Part shown: one piece after another, positions 23,641-34,094 of the stretch
Layout: each line of letters opens with the position of its first letter
How positions within the stretch are numbered: position 1 is the stretch's first letter
NCBI GenBank assembly: GCA_028583605.1
Contig: CM053327.1
Span: 4,587,316-4,651,315 of the forward strand
Direction: 5' to 3'
Length of the DNA: 64,000 bases
Source: Dastarcus helophoroides
Taxonomy: Eukaryota > Arthropoda > Insecta > Coleoptera > Bothrideridae
The notes under the pieces: generated by a model
The model's database searches: none
Told to the model about the DNA's origin: nothing
Seen by the model: the letters and a program-made list of their open reading frames with translations, nothing else
Position numbers and translations under genes: made by a program

Positions 23641-24277
23641 ATATGAGGTTTCGAAAGATATAAAGCGATATGTAACTGCCTTTGCTTATCACTGTGCAAT
23701 CTTCCCGACTTTCTGTCTTATCTTGTTGAAATAAACCATTAAATGTTCTCATCTACAAGGTAGTTACATAGTTTTTAGTGCCCATAGTTTTATTATATCA
23801 TGGATATAGAATTTTTGTTTTAGATCTTCCTTATTTATATTTTACTTTCCCGTTAGAAATTGTGGTGACAAAAATTTTCCTGTTTAACAAATGTTTCTAT
23901 TGTTGCATTGCATATCTCAAAAGCCTTTTATAACATATTTTTTTTATTAACTTATGGTCTTCGACCCGTTCTCTTCCCTTTCAGATTAATTTATAAAACG
24001 CGAATTCTTCAGGTTGTGGTTAATGATGTCCTTTTTGAGATATTTGCGATGCATTCAGGTATTTACCCATATTTGGTTCACTGTGGTAAAATAATATAGA
24101 GGATTGAAGTGGGCAATGAAGACATTCCCCCTGCGATACCTAATCAATCAAAAGCTGCAGTTTTCTTTATTTGGGAACATAATTTAAATTGTTAGTAATA
24201 TGTTTATTATTGCAGAGGGATTTCGCAGATTAAAGGATATGTATTCTTTGCAATAACAACAATTGAATTTATTTTAG
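23641..24277. other. upstream intron or flank of gene A
   Basis: Ends in the acceptor ATTTTAG at 24271-24277. A good acceptor-like tract also occurs near 23955-23967, but the following frame does not resemble the expected PI-PLC N-terminal domain. Nothing else supported. Confidence 0.4.
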
Positions 24278-24463
24278 GAATGTATTAGGCGAGATTCAAA
24301 TTGGTAATTTAATTATCCCAGGAACTCATGACTCTGGTTCATACCGAGGAGGACCTGCACTTGGAAAAGATTTTGTACTACCACAGGAGGATAACTTTTT
24401 TGAGCAGCTGGTTTGGGGTATTAGATACTTTCAGATAAAATTAGGATACTACGACAATAAAGG
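24278..24463 (+). CDS. Gene A exon: X-domain start with first catalytic His
   Basis: Acceptor ATTTTAG just before; donor GGGTATG with GT at 24464-24465. Enters after two bases of a codon and leaves with two bases. Encodes GEIQIGNLIIPGTHDSGSY and, after EQLVWGIRYF, the altered QIK segment. Gene B's equivalent is 58655-58837. Confidence 0.85.
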
Positions 24464-27400
24464 GTATGATTCTTTACGTTTATTTGGATCAGTTATTGAT
24501 TCTAATCCTCCAGATTTTACATAGATCATGACAAGGTAAAAATACAACCGCTGGAACCTCTGTTTGAACAAGTTCGAAGATTCTTACAACTGGCGCCAAA
24601 GGAAATAATTATAATTGATTTTTACGGATATTATCATCCTGCTGAGATTACTCATAGGTTACATCAAAAATTTTTGAGAGTTATAAAATGGGAATTTGGA
24701 GAATTCGCTTACCCTCGTCCCCCTAGCGAAACTAATATGAGTCCAACCTTAAATGAAATTTGGCAAGCAGGAAAAAATCTGATAGTTTGTTATTCGGATA
24801 GAGTTACTGTTAATAGTAAGTATTTTTAAATTTATATCTTGTGGATTTTGCTGTATTAAGACATTACTAACTAATGTAGGACTAATCAACAAACAAGCAG
24901 ATTGAAAATTTTGTTACAATTCTATCATTGGAGCCTAATACTATAATCATCGAATTTGCCATTCTTTTTACTTCTCATCCGTGAGATCTTATTTAGCCTA
25001 GGTTGATTGACATTGCTGGAATGAACTGAATGTGAAGTTTTAATTTTTCCCTTAATTATAGACACTGCGAATCTAAAAAATTACCATTATAGTTATTAAG
25101 GTACTAAGGATGATATAAAGATAATAACGCACTAACGTCGACAGTGTACTTTCTTGGGGCTTCTGGCCCGAGGGGTGTTCGTCGAGCGAGGGCGTTATTA
25201 TCGTTTAACACCAGTGGTGCCTTCAACGTTTAATGTCCTACAAATCTGCTATTTAATTCAATTTTTTTCCTTTTTAACATTTACGATTAACTAATTTGTG
25301 ACATCTATTACGCCAAAATGATTTGATATAAAAGAGAATTATTTTTAAACGCCACCGTTGCACAGCAACATGATTACATGATGAGGTATTATAAACTTAG
25401 GGTGCGTTTAGATTAAACACTTTATCCCGTATATTTTTCCCTGACATAGTAATATATCAAGTGTAAACAATTCTGAAAGAAGCTATCTGGGACTAATCAC
25501 ATAAATTACTCGACACAAAATGTCGACGCAAAATGTCGACACAAAATGTCGACACAAATTTCAGCCATTGTCTGACATACATCTCATAAGTTGTAGTCGT
25601 CTAATTTCTCTCGGTATATTTCATGTGATTAGCCATTGTATATCACTTTTAATATTGAGATATTATTCCATATAAGTAAAATGCAAATTCAGTTAGACAT
25701 AAGCTATTTAATATTTGCTAAGCATTGGTTGCAGAATCGAATATCCAGAATCACAATGTGATTATTTAAAGCAGCAGAGATATTTTATGTTGACACTTTA
25801 TCTCAGCTAGAAGTGTCAGCAATTTTATTCAGCTACATTTGTGTCATAGTGTAAACGGGCAAGGAAATTTAGTCGCAGACACCTGAAATTTCTATCATGA
25901 AATAGGACTCTAACCTAAACGCACGCTTATAATGCGCAAGGGCGTCATATACAGATAAGGAAAAATTTTCACTGTCCATGTAAAACGCTAAGAATTGTCC
26001 CTTCCATAGTTTTCTACGGCCGCTGAACGTATTCCCCTACTTTAACGCAGCATGCTCCTATCTTTCAATTTAGATCTTAGAAAAAACTCGTCGAGAGTTT
26101 TACAACAAACAGGAATTATGTTTAGCACAGTATGGCGGCCTATTTGAACTCCTTATATTGTATTGTTTAAAGAGTGATTTTGTTATATTCTTCATTAGAA
26201 TTATTATTTATTTTGTTTAAGAAATCTCGTTTATTTATTTTGGTTATCAAAGAATACCAGTTTTATTTTGCCTCTGACGTTGCTTAAATCAACGGACTAA
26301 AAGAACAAACAGCACGTGGTACGCAAATTTTAATAAAGTGGTTGCCTGCCAGTAGTAATCTTATAACAAAACACGTCACAAGCTATGATGTACTACTGAA
26401 ATCTCCACCAGCACTGATTGCTGCGCTCTGCGTTGAATTGTTTACACCGGTGTAGGAGAATACAAGGCACCGCTCATCTATTCCGCTATTAGCTCTCAAT
26501 GTTAAATCTTTCCTTAACATTCTCCCTATGGACAGTGTTTGACTTTCTTGATGTGTATATGCGGGCTCGTTGTATTTATCCAATTGACTTTTCAACTATT
26601 TGTCTTAGCATCTAGCATCTTAGCATCTATAGTGTTACGGTTTCTTCTGCAACTTTGTTGTCCCTCGCTATGTCTAATCTTTCTTCTATCTTATTTTTTA
26701 TTATTGCAGTTAACAGCTTTAGCATGGTATTTAATAAGCTGATTCCTCGATAGTTGTCTTGTTCTCTCCTGTCTCCTTTCTTTTATTGGTACCAAAACGC
26801 TTTACTCCCATTCTGCTGGTACTTTTCCGCTATGAATTATGTTGTTAAACAGTTTCTGAAACCATGTGCACAATATTTTTCCTCCATAATTGATAAGTTT
26901 GTTGCATATTTCATTTGGACCCGGAGCTTTTCTGTTCTTTAATCGTTTTATCTGGGTGTTCATTTCTTTCTCTGATATTTAAAATATATCATTGCTGGTC
27001 TTGTTATTTTCATTATCATCTTCATTATCATCTGATTCTGGTTCTTCATATAGTTTTGTGAGCTGTTTAGTCCATTGTTCTTCTATGATATAGTTTATTT
27101 ATGTGAATTCATTCATATCCTTGCCTTGTCTATTTATCATTTTCCATATGTTCTTCTGTGATCCATATAAGTCGTGTTCCATGTCTTTTGTCTTAAATAA
27201 ATGTAATAAACATAATGTTTTCGACCAATAAGGCTGCCTTTGTATTAGGAACTTTATTCCATGCATTTCTTTCTGATATAAGTGTCAACTATCCTGAGAG
27301 AAGCTATCAGACTTATTTACACAGCTGGGAAAAGATAGCTTTTTTCAGAATAGCTGCCATTTATGTTAAAGAGAAATATACGGAATAAAGTGTCTAGTGT

Positions 27401-30400
27401 AAACACACCATAAGAGTCCACCATTAAAAATAATAAATTATTCTTTATATTATTTTTTTTAAAAGCAAACTAATGATCCAAATTTGATGAAAACTGCTTG
27501 AGAAGTTAATGACAATGATTGATTATTGCAAAACTTGCCTATGACACTGGCAATTGAAAATATATTTTTTTTTTTGTTAAGTGACAAGCGATGGTTTCCT
27601 AACAAAGAAACTAATGTTTCCCTTGCGATATCAAAAAATGCATCAAGTTTTTTCGACACAAGTTTAATAATGAGAATTACTGGCGCCATTATCATATAGG
27701 ATGATCCACGTGGATTGTTTGTTAAAAAATTTTTAAAGTTGCCAAATCCCATTAATAAGAAATTTGGTAGACAGCCATAATTAATTACTCCAAATCTAAA
27801 GGAGCTATTTTGAAAATGGTGGAGCTTCCCGAACTACCCTAGATAAATTCTATCTTTATTTCTTAATAAAAGTATTTAATTTTGATTTCATATTTGTATA
27901 AAACACTATAAAACATGAAATTGTGAACTAAAGTGCTGCTTCTTCGGTAGCTGTATATTAGAGTTTTTGACTCGCAGAGTGTACCTAGATACAGTATTCA
28001 AGAGGAATGTTTTTTGTGGGTTTATGAGGAAAGGACCTTCTTTATAAAAACTGCTGCTGGATCTAAAATTACGACAAATGAAATTATTTTTTTATTATTT
28101 TTGTGTGCGGTGTTCAATTAATTATAAATTTAAAAAAATGACATAATAAACTGATGTTGTGTCGAGCGATATCGAAAAATACAATTTAGGATTGCAAGGG
28201 GTGCTTAAATAGGAAATCTTGCTCTCTTTCATAAAAATTAAACAAGTAATAAGTAATAAAACTTAAATAAAAGAAAACTATGAACGGTTTGACAATAAAT
28301 AAAAGGTAAATAATTAAACTAAAACAACGTTTTTCAAATGTATAAGTAAATTACATATCATTCGATGAGGTCTAAATCTCTTAAATATATATGTGGTTCA
28401 CTAATAGACTAAAAGAAGGAAATTTTTACAGCGATCGTACCAAAAAAAGACGAAACCGGTCTAGTTGTAAATATTTCCAAATGTAGCATGTTCGACTGTT
28501 TCATTACGGAATATATTTAATTGATAATAAATTTTGTTATAAGAGTTTAATATAATAATATTTTAGTTTATTAAGGAAAGAAAAATGAAATTGACATTAT
28601 ATCAAATTATTTATCTTAACCACCAATTAGTCCTTCATTTATTGTAAATTAATTATTTGTGTTAGCTGTGTTATTTCAAAAATTTTATTTTACTTTACCC
28701 AGCCCAGCGTGTAATATATTTAAAATATTATTAATAAAATTAACGAAATATTTTACCTTTGAAAACATTTTTTGACACAGGAATATAAGGTATTTAAAAT
28801 TCTTAAAACATCACCTCATGATATCTAACAAAAATAGGTTGTTAATTTGTTACATAAAAACCGAAATCAAATGGATTGAAGTGTGGATGATCGAAAAATT
28901 GAACCTAAATAAAACAGTCAAAATAACAATAAGAATGAAAAAAAACATATTTTGTTAAAATTAAAGATACAAAAATGAAAAAAAAATGTTTGTAGCATTG
29001 GCCATCGATATTTGGTTATTATTAGAATTCGTCAGCAATGTATAACGTGGAACAAAGATGACAAAGAAGAAAGAAGCGGTTAATTTTTTTTAAGTAACGA
29101 GTCCTAATGGCACACCTTTTACATTCCACAACCACCCTTGACCAAGATAATTTTTGATATCCCGGTATTTGTTATAGTAATATATTTAGAATAGCCGAAA
29201 AAAAGTGGAAATTAATTACTTTACGGTTTTGGTAAACAATTTAAAAGAATAACATATTTAGACGATTATTTTCGGTGGAGTAGTAATTATAATAATCCTG
29301 TGAAAACGATGCGTCAATGTTGTAAGACCGATGGAAAGATTAGTACGAGTGGGAGCAAAACATATCGCCAGCCACAAATGTCAAATTGCCGTTGGCTGTT
29401 TTTTTATAGTTTTCTATATTATTGCGTAATAATTAAAATAACAAAGGTTTTTATAAATAGACAACGCGCAAGTGAGCTACAAGCAAAAATTTGTCAACTT
29501 TATTGTAAAAGTAATTTACATTTATTTGAGCCCTAAAAATTATAAGTGCAGATATTTTACCACATTCGTTTACTGAGTACTTCAAAGTTTTCAAGACAGT
29601 ACGTGAATTGGATTTAGGGTAAGAGTTTACAGCATTATAATGGAATTATAACCCCTCAGTTAAGGGCCGTTGACTTGGGTAGCCCGTGTAAACTTCAGAA
29701 CCTTTAAGTTTGCGCATCTTTACATGCTCACGATACCGACTATTGTGTTCAGTTTTTGTTAGCGGTGTTTTCTTACTTAACTCACTAGATTCTCTATTTT
29801 CAATCTCTCGTAAACGTTTTTTGCGCTCTCGATATATCTTACATTTTTCGCTATTTTTCATATTCGTAATATCCATAGCTGTTAGCCTTATCCTATGAAA
29901 CGTCACTGGATTAAACGAATATGGTGCACTGCGGTGAACTGTAAACTTAACATTCTCCCATAGTTTTCACGCCGGCCTCTCGACGCCGAGAGCGCTCGAC
30001 TGGCGACTATGTCAGAGCGACCGACATCTTGTTCTCTCAAGCTTGAACGAAAACCCGAAACTTCACCCCATATCTCAACATAAACATTTCCAATGTTAAA
30101 AGTTTACCTATTAAAAAATTGTGATCTTTATTAAAAATAATATTAATAATAATAAACCGGGTGTTTCAAAATAAGGTGTCCATACTTAAGGAGCATAATC
30201 CTCGAGCGATTTTAAGAAAAAAGTTTTTGTCAGCTAGGTCCCGAAACGCTTTATTTTTAGTTAGATGGTCTTGAATATTAAGAAAAAAACCACTCGAAAT
30301 ATTTTTTTCAACTTTGGTAGATACTAACTAGTTATAAACACGATTTATTTTCAGGAAAAATATTTGATTTTCCGCCATCAGTGGCGTCCATGCTAATATG

Positions 30401-31916
30401 TCTTTGAGTATTCTTAACGAAAAAATGGTAGGTTAATGCTTTTTCACAAATAAGGTATTAATTTCCTAAGCGACCTTTATTTCTTGGTAAAATTGCTCCC
30501 TTAAAATTTTTTTCTTCTGATGGACGGTTTTCGGTTAAAACAATTATTGAGCTTTAAAAACTATCTTTACTTATTTTGAATTATGGGTTTATTAATTATT
30601 AAAAACAATTATAAAATCACGCCACTGCTTTTTTTTATTCAAAATAAATGTGACTTTTAGTAAGACTGTTTATCCTTTGTAACAATTCTCTCTTAATTTT
30701 TTCATCCGACGAAAGATTTTTAAATAAAAAAATAAAATGCATTTATTTGCATTTCGATAAAGAGAGTAATTTAAATTTTTTTTCTTAAAATCGCTGGAGC
30801 ATTATGCTCCTTCAGTATCATCACTTTATTTTGAAATCCCCGGTTCATTATTGATTATTACTATTTTTAATGGGTAATAGGTAAACTTTTTTACATATAT
30901 TATTATCTAAACATTCCATATATTTTTATTTAATTTCAATTACTGTAACTGTAATCCCAGGTTTTTGGGTTTCTAATGCTGACACTCCACTAAAAACAAT
31001 TATAGTATTTTTAAAACTTTTAGAGACCGTTATAGAAATTTTATTCTAGCTTAAACGTTGCCAAGTTATTTTGTTGAAACCACGGGAGATACAATTTTCT
31101 ATTTATTACCAATGTCGTACTATTTAAAAGTCGACACATAAGGAAATTATTCATTTGTTGAAATGTGAGGTCAACACTTTCGTTAATTGAAGACTCATTT
31201 TAGGTACTCCATGGCTATGGCACTCCATAGAAAAAGTCCATACAAAGACAAATAAGGTACAATCTTTGAAAGAACAGTTAGAAGACGCTTTGCAATATTA
31301 TAAAAATGAACCTCTAAAAGTTTTAATGGTAGAACTCACTAGAACTAAGACCGATATATTTCTTAAAATGAAGACAACTAGAGCAATGGCGCAAAAGCTC
31401 AACAAACACGTAACTAAATGGGTTAGGGAAAATTGGATTGACGAAACCAATATTATAGCTACAGATTACTTTCGCGGAAATAATATCATCAACTTGGCAG
31501 TTTCCATAAATTCTAATAGACGATCAACTTTGTCTTCATTATCCTCCCAAAGACCAGTCACTCCTAATATGGGAAGAGGCTTTCCAAATCCCCATCACAT
31601 TAGAATGTCTTGGCAACCTGCTACATCTATGGTATCAGCAGCATCAGGCCCGGATGGAACGGAAACATCGGCATCACCGGGTCCAGTGTCTGTTACTTCT
31701 AGGGCAGCTGCTGCGTCTGTTACCTCTAGAGTAGGAAGCATGTTCCCTAGTCCTGGAGTAGTTCGACCATCTACTACTAGTGGAATGGCCCGAGCAGGAC
31801 CTTCCGAAATATATCCAGCCAATCCTACAGGTAAAGTTTCGAAAACACATATTGTAAAGCAAGCAGCAATGTCTGGATGTAGTTTCCTTTCCGATTATAA
31901 ACCACCATCACGATAA
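24278..31916 (+). CDS. PI-PLC X domain-containing protein, gene A (5' partial, three exons identified)
   Basis: Joins 24278-24463, 24514-24815 and 31204-31916 (introns 50 bp and 6388 bp, GT-AG), giving about 400 residues without the N-terminus. The family hydrolyses phosphoinositides or related lipids using two histidines. Seen here: first His in IIPGTHDSGSY, second His in FYIDHDKV, an EIIIIDFYGYY strand, PTLNEIWQAGKNLIVCYSDR, PWLWHSIE, and the C-terminal IATDYFRGNNIINLAVSINSN block. The segment that normally reads GIRYLDLRIGYY (as in gene B) is GIRYFQIKLGYY, replacing the conserved Asp and Arg, so activity may be weak or lost. After the conserved end comes a tail of about 130 residues rich in Ser, Thr, Pro and Ala. 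The N-terminal exons (signal peptide and beta-domain in relatives) are missing; the gypsy array lies upstream. An AATAAA at 32115-32120 is a candidate polyadenylation signal. Confidence 0.85.
24514..24815 (+). CDS. Gene A exon: X-domain middle with second catalytic His
   Basis: 302 nt, the same length and phases as gene B's exon 58295-58596. Acceptor CCTCCAG, donor AGTAAGT. Encodes FYIDHDKV, FLQLAPKEIIIIDFY and PTLNEIW. Confidence 0.85.
25401..25926. mobile_element. MITE with GTGCGTTTAG ends
   Basis: The left end GGGTGCGTTTAGATTA pairs with the inverted right end (CTAACCTAAACGCACGC). Inside are a 13-bp tandem repeat (about four units with ACACAAAATGTCG at 25508-25555) and GTGTAAAC words at both sides. 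A partial relative lies at 27290-27412. Element class unclear; no clean target duplication seen. Confidence 0.5.
25950..26557. mobile_element. MITE M, copy 1
   Basis: About 608 bp with imperfect TIRs TACAGATAAGGAAA and, inverted, TACACATCAGGAAA, flanked by TA. A second copy, very similar over the whole length, is at 39199-39804. No coding capacity. Confidence 0.75.
26565..27190 (-). pseudogene. LINE fragment, reverse transcriptase N-terminal region
   Basis: The minus strand reads an EHDLYGSQKNIWKMIN segment, EEQWTKQLTKLYEE, KRLKNRKAPGPNEICNKLI, TWFQKLFNNIIHSGKVPAEW, then SVLVPI and, after a frameshift, RGISLLNTMLKLL-like residues. This is the fingers region preceding the catalytic palm, which is absent. 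Stops in several places. It abuts MITE M copy 1. Confidence 0.7.
27290..27412. repeat. Partial relative of the GTGCGTTTAG MITE
   Basis: AATATACGGAATAAAGTGTC and GTGTAAACACACC here match, in inverted orientation, the left end of the element at 25401. Only one end is evident. Confidence 0.45.
27413..29645. other. intronic AT-rich sequence, no recognisable gene
   Basis: A 97-codon minus-strand frame at 27459-27752 shares a repeat motif (GATCCACGTGGATTGTTTG-like) with 59010-59045 and is treated as repeat sequence. A GACGAAACCGGTCTAG word at 28448-28463 resembles Penelope terminal repeats but lacks the rest of a hammerhead core. Confidence 0.4.
29646..30108 (-). mobile_element. Element H, copy H3, with an Arg/Lys-rich open frame
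   Basis: The end at 30040-30108 matches H1 and H2 (CATTGGAAATGTTTATGTTG inverted). The minus-strand frame 29646-29906 reads MKNSEKCKIYRERKKRLREI, then SSELSKKTPLTKTEHNSRY, a basic segment that could bind DNA. Similar sequence, broken, exists in H1 (ERNKRLRE). No catalytic motif seen, and function is not claimed. Confidence 0.5.
30099..30893. mobile_element. Foldback element F
   Basis: Inverted arms: AAGTTTACCTATTA at about 30100 pairs with the complement near 30880. Inside them CCGGGTGTTTCAAAATAAGG (30158) pairs with CTTTATTTTGAAATCCCCGG (30825), continuing through GGAGCATAAT and GCGATTTTAAGAAAAAA. About 0.8 kb, no coding capacity. Confidence 0.65.
30894..30965. repeat. Dispersed repeat also at 37240-37315
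   Basis: Shares TTTTTTACATATATTATT, AAACATTC and ATATTT/ATTTAATTTCA words in the same order with 37240-37315. Confidence 0.5.
31204..31916 (+). CDS. Gene A terminal exon: X-domain C-terminal part plus Ser/Thr/Pro-rich tail
   Basis: Acceptor CATTTTAG. The first codon completes a split Ser, giving STPWLWHS. The conserved part ends around 31520 (INSNRR), where gene B's protein stops. The remaining ~130 codons encode a low-complexity tail with two VTSR repeats (SVTSRAAAA, SVTSRVGS) and many SP/TP pairs. Stop at 31914-31916. Confidence 0.85.
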
Positions 31917-32693
31917 AGTTGCTTTTTTAAGTTTCTCACTGCATGTTAGAAATTACACCGGGAAAACGGTTTTTATTCGTAACTTTGACCCCTTGCATAT
32001 CTATTACTATCAACTTTTATACATAGGTAAGTTTGGTTAAATAAGCTTATTTGGACTCCAGGAATCTCCCTTACACTATGGCCCATTCTTTAATAGACAC
32101 GCTGTATATCCAGAAATAAACGGTTTTTTCAATGATGCAAAGAAAACTATGTCATGCTATTTAAAAATATAAATAAATAATTTAAAAAAATAATAAAGTT
32201 CTTATCTCTCCAGAATATACAGAACATCCTGTATATTCGCAACTATTTTGACAAAAAATTAGATGAATGCCTTTTTCCTTAACGAAGATATGGCTTGGCC
32301 TCCTAGTAGTGAGACACGTTGCATAAGTCACGTGACTTAATATCTCAAACTCGATTTAATATAAGTTTATTAATATATAAATGCTCAGCAAGATATTATG
32401 CGTTATTGATATATTTATTATTGTTCAGCTTCAAGAATTCTTTTTTATTCGCTTTTATTTTAATATCTGATATGTTTTAAATGATGAGAACTTGTCATTA
32501 TTGTATTATTTTTGAGGTGAAATGTTATACTAAAATTAACTGCAAGATATAAAAAAATAGTAAAAAATAATTACTTACTCTAAAACATCTAATTCTTTTC
32601 TGTATCTTTCTTTATTTATTGATATTAAAATGTAAAGATGTAAAGATGAAAGATATAAAATCTTTCCGCTCAACTATGGCGTTTGTTTTATCC
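31917..32693. other. 3' flank of gene A
   Basis: Contains a candidate AATAAA at 32115-32120. A repeat of about 200 bp at 32335-32545 recurs inverted at about 37480-37690 (both carry TTTTTGAGGTGAAATGTTA and ATAATACAA-type words). Confidence 0.5.
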
Positions 32694-33594
32694 CAGTGGT
32701 GTCCAAAGTTTTTTTTGTACGCGAGCCACATTGGTTGCAGTTATATATTGCCCAAATCCATGCATAGATAAAATAATTTTATAAGACAATCTTACTACAG
32801 GACATAAATTTATCAAATATATTGTATATTTTTAATATTAATAATTATTATATAATTCATTGTTCATGACATATGTGAAATCCGATAATTGAATATTAGG
32901 GTTAAAATTTGATACGGTCATTCTTAGTACTGACTGAAGATGATCATCTGTCATACGTGAACGCAGACACGGTTTGGCTCTCTTCAACACTGAGAAAGTT
33001 TGTTCGCATACATATGTGCTGGCAAAGGCAGTAATCATCTTCATCCCTAGTTTCCTTAAATTAGGATAATTCTCTGCATGTAGTTCTTCATAAAACGACG
33101 ATAAATCGTTTTCTTGAAAGTTACCTTTTACGAATGTTTGACATTGTAACTCAATGAGTTTTAGTTGTAATTCAATTGGTGCCGCGGAAACATCGATTGA
33201 GAATGGATTTTCAAAATTTCGGATATCATTCTTCAGCTCATGAAAATCCGCAAATCTCTCGTCGAAATGGTCGCTCAGAAGTTTCAACAGTTTAAACATT
33301 CTTCTCTTTGGGAAGCAAACATTGATTTGTTTCTTCTTCAGTTCAGAACACGTTAGAAAATGCACCAATATTTCCCGTTCAGCTTATTGTATGAATAGTT
33401 GCAATTTGGCTTGAAATGCCAGATGAGTTTAATTTTCCCTTGAAGCTTGATATTAAATTCATTCAAATATTGCATCAAATCGCATAAAATTGCTAACTCT
33501 CAAAGCCACAATGGGTCGCTAAATTCAGGAACTGAATTTAATTTTTTAGTCATGAAAACTTCAATCTCGTGTCTCAAGGCAAAAAATCGTTTTT
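32694..33594 (-). mobile_element. hAT transposon 3' part
   Basis: A hAT-type tip CAGTGGTGTCCAAAGTTTTT is at 32694, followed by GCGAGCCACA, with a decayed transposase read towards it. The other end is lost where the R-type repeat begins near 33590. Confidence 0.65.
32838..33580 (-). pseudogene. hAT transposase (GTF2IRD2-like), C-terminal half
   Basis: The frame 32838-33368 (176 codons) includes FHELKNDIRNFENPF, then YPNLRKLGMKMITAFASTYV, CEQTFSVLKRAKPCLRSRMT and the end of the dimerisation domain DDHLQSVLRM. Upstream to about 33575 the same strand reads EIEVFMTKK, SDPLWL, a stop, and LCDLMQYLNEFNIKLQGK, usual for GTF2IRD2/hAT-like proteins. Stops at the LWL position and before the long frame, and loss of the N-terminal BED finger and catalytic Asp region, make it dead. 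Confidence 0.75.
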
Positions 33595-33735
33595 TTTGAA
33601 TCAAACAAAAACAATAAATATCATAAAATTACCGTCACCCTGTATAATAAATGTAAAATCCGATTACGTTATTTTTTCTCCAAAATATTCTATGATTTCA
33701 GCCCAAATTTTATTTTTTTACTTCATATAATAGAT
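33588..33735. repeat. Family R fragment
   Basis: CAAACAAAAACAATAAATAT followed by CATCACCCTG-like and ATGATTTCAGCCCAAATTTT words match the R copies at 41283-43553. Truncated at both ends. Confidence 0.5.
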
Positions 33736-34090
33736 TAGATTACATTATATATGGGTCGTTGCGTGTTTCTGTTCGTCCACCCCGCACCTCGACCTAAGAA
33801 GATCTTTTGTGCATACCCTGATCTAAGTAGTTCTCAGGTTCAAACTCTTGTAGAAGTTTATTATGGACCTGGGATTGAGTTTTTCCACATGTGAGGGGTC
33901 CAAGGACGCCTATCCAAGTTGGACGTGCCTTTTGCGTGCAAGCGCATCGCACTTACATAGCACGTGTTCTGCAGTCTCTGCACCAAAGCGACATAAGTCT
34001 GTTTCAGCCTGACCCATTTTCTTGAGGTGGTATCTCATAGGGCAATGTCCTGTTAAGAGGCCGGTTAGGATCCTTAATTCGGATTTGCTG
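33736..34090. other. no recognisable gene
   Basis: Less AT-rich than its surroundings. Probably the 3' untranslated part of the LINE that follows on the minus strand. Confidence 0.3.
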
Positions 34091-34094
34091 AGTT

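Larger units (their letters stand above)
24816..31203 (+). other. 6.4-kb intron of gene A
   Basis: GT-AG intron (GTAAGT...TTTTAG). It contains a hAT-like MITE, MITE M copy 1, a LINE fragment, a MITE fragment, element H3 and element F. The equivalent gene B intron is 12.9 kb, in the same phase. Confidence 0.8.

Noticed and set aside
23968..24052. Possible upstream exon of gene A after a good acceptor-like tract
   Set aside because: The only open frame does not resemble the PI-PLC N-terminal domain and lacks the PTWM.DNR end needed before the X domain.
27459..27752. 97-codon minus-strand frame with FLTNNPRG
   Set aside because: It shares a nucleotide repeat motif with 59010-59045 and has no family motif or splice context.
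28448..28463. GACGAAACCGGTCTAG as a hammerhead 3' half
   Set aside because: No CUGANGA core or stem II upstream.
31595..31822. 75-codon minus-strand frame
   Set aside because: Antisense shadow of gene A's tail.
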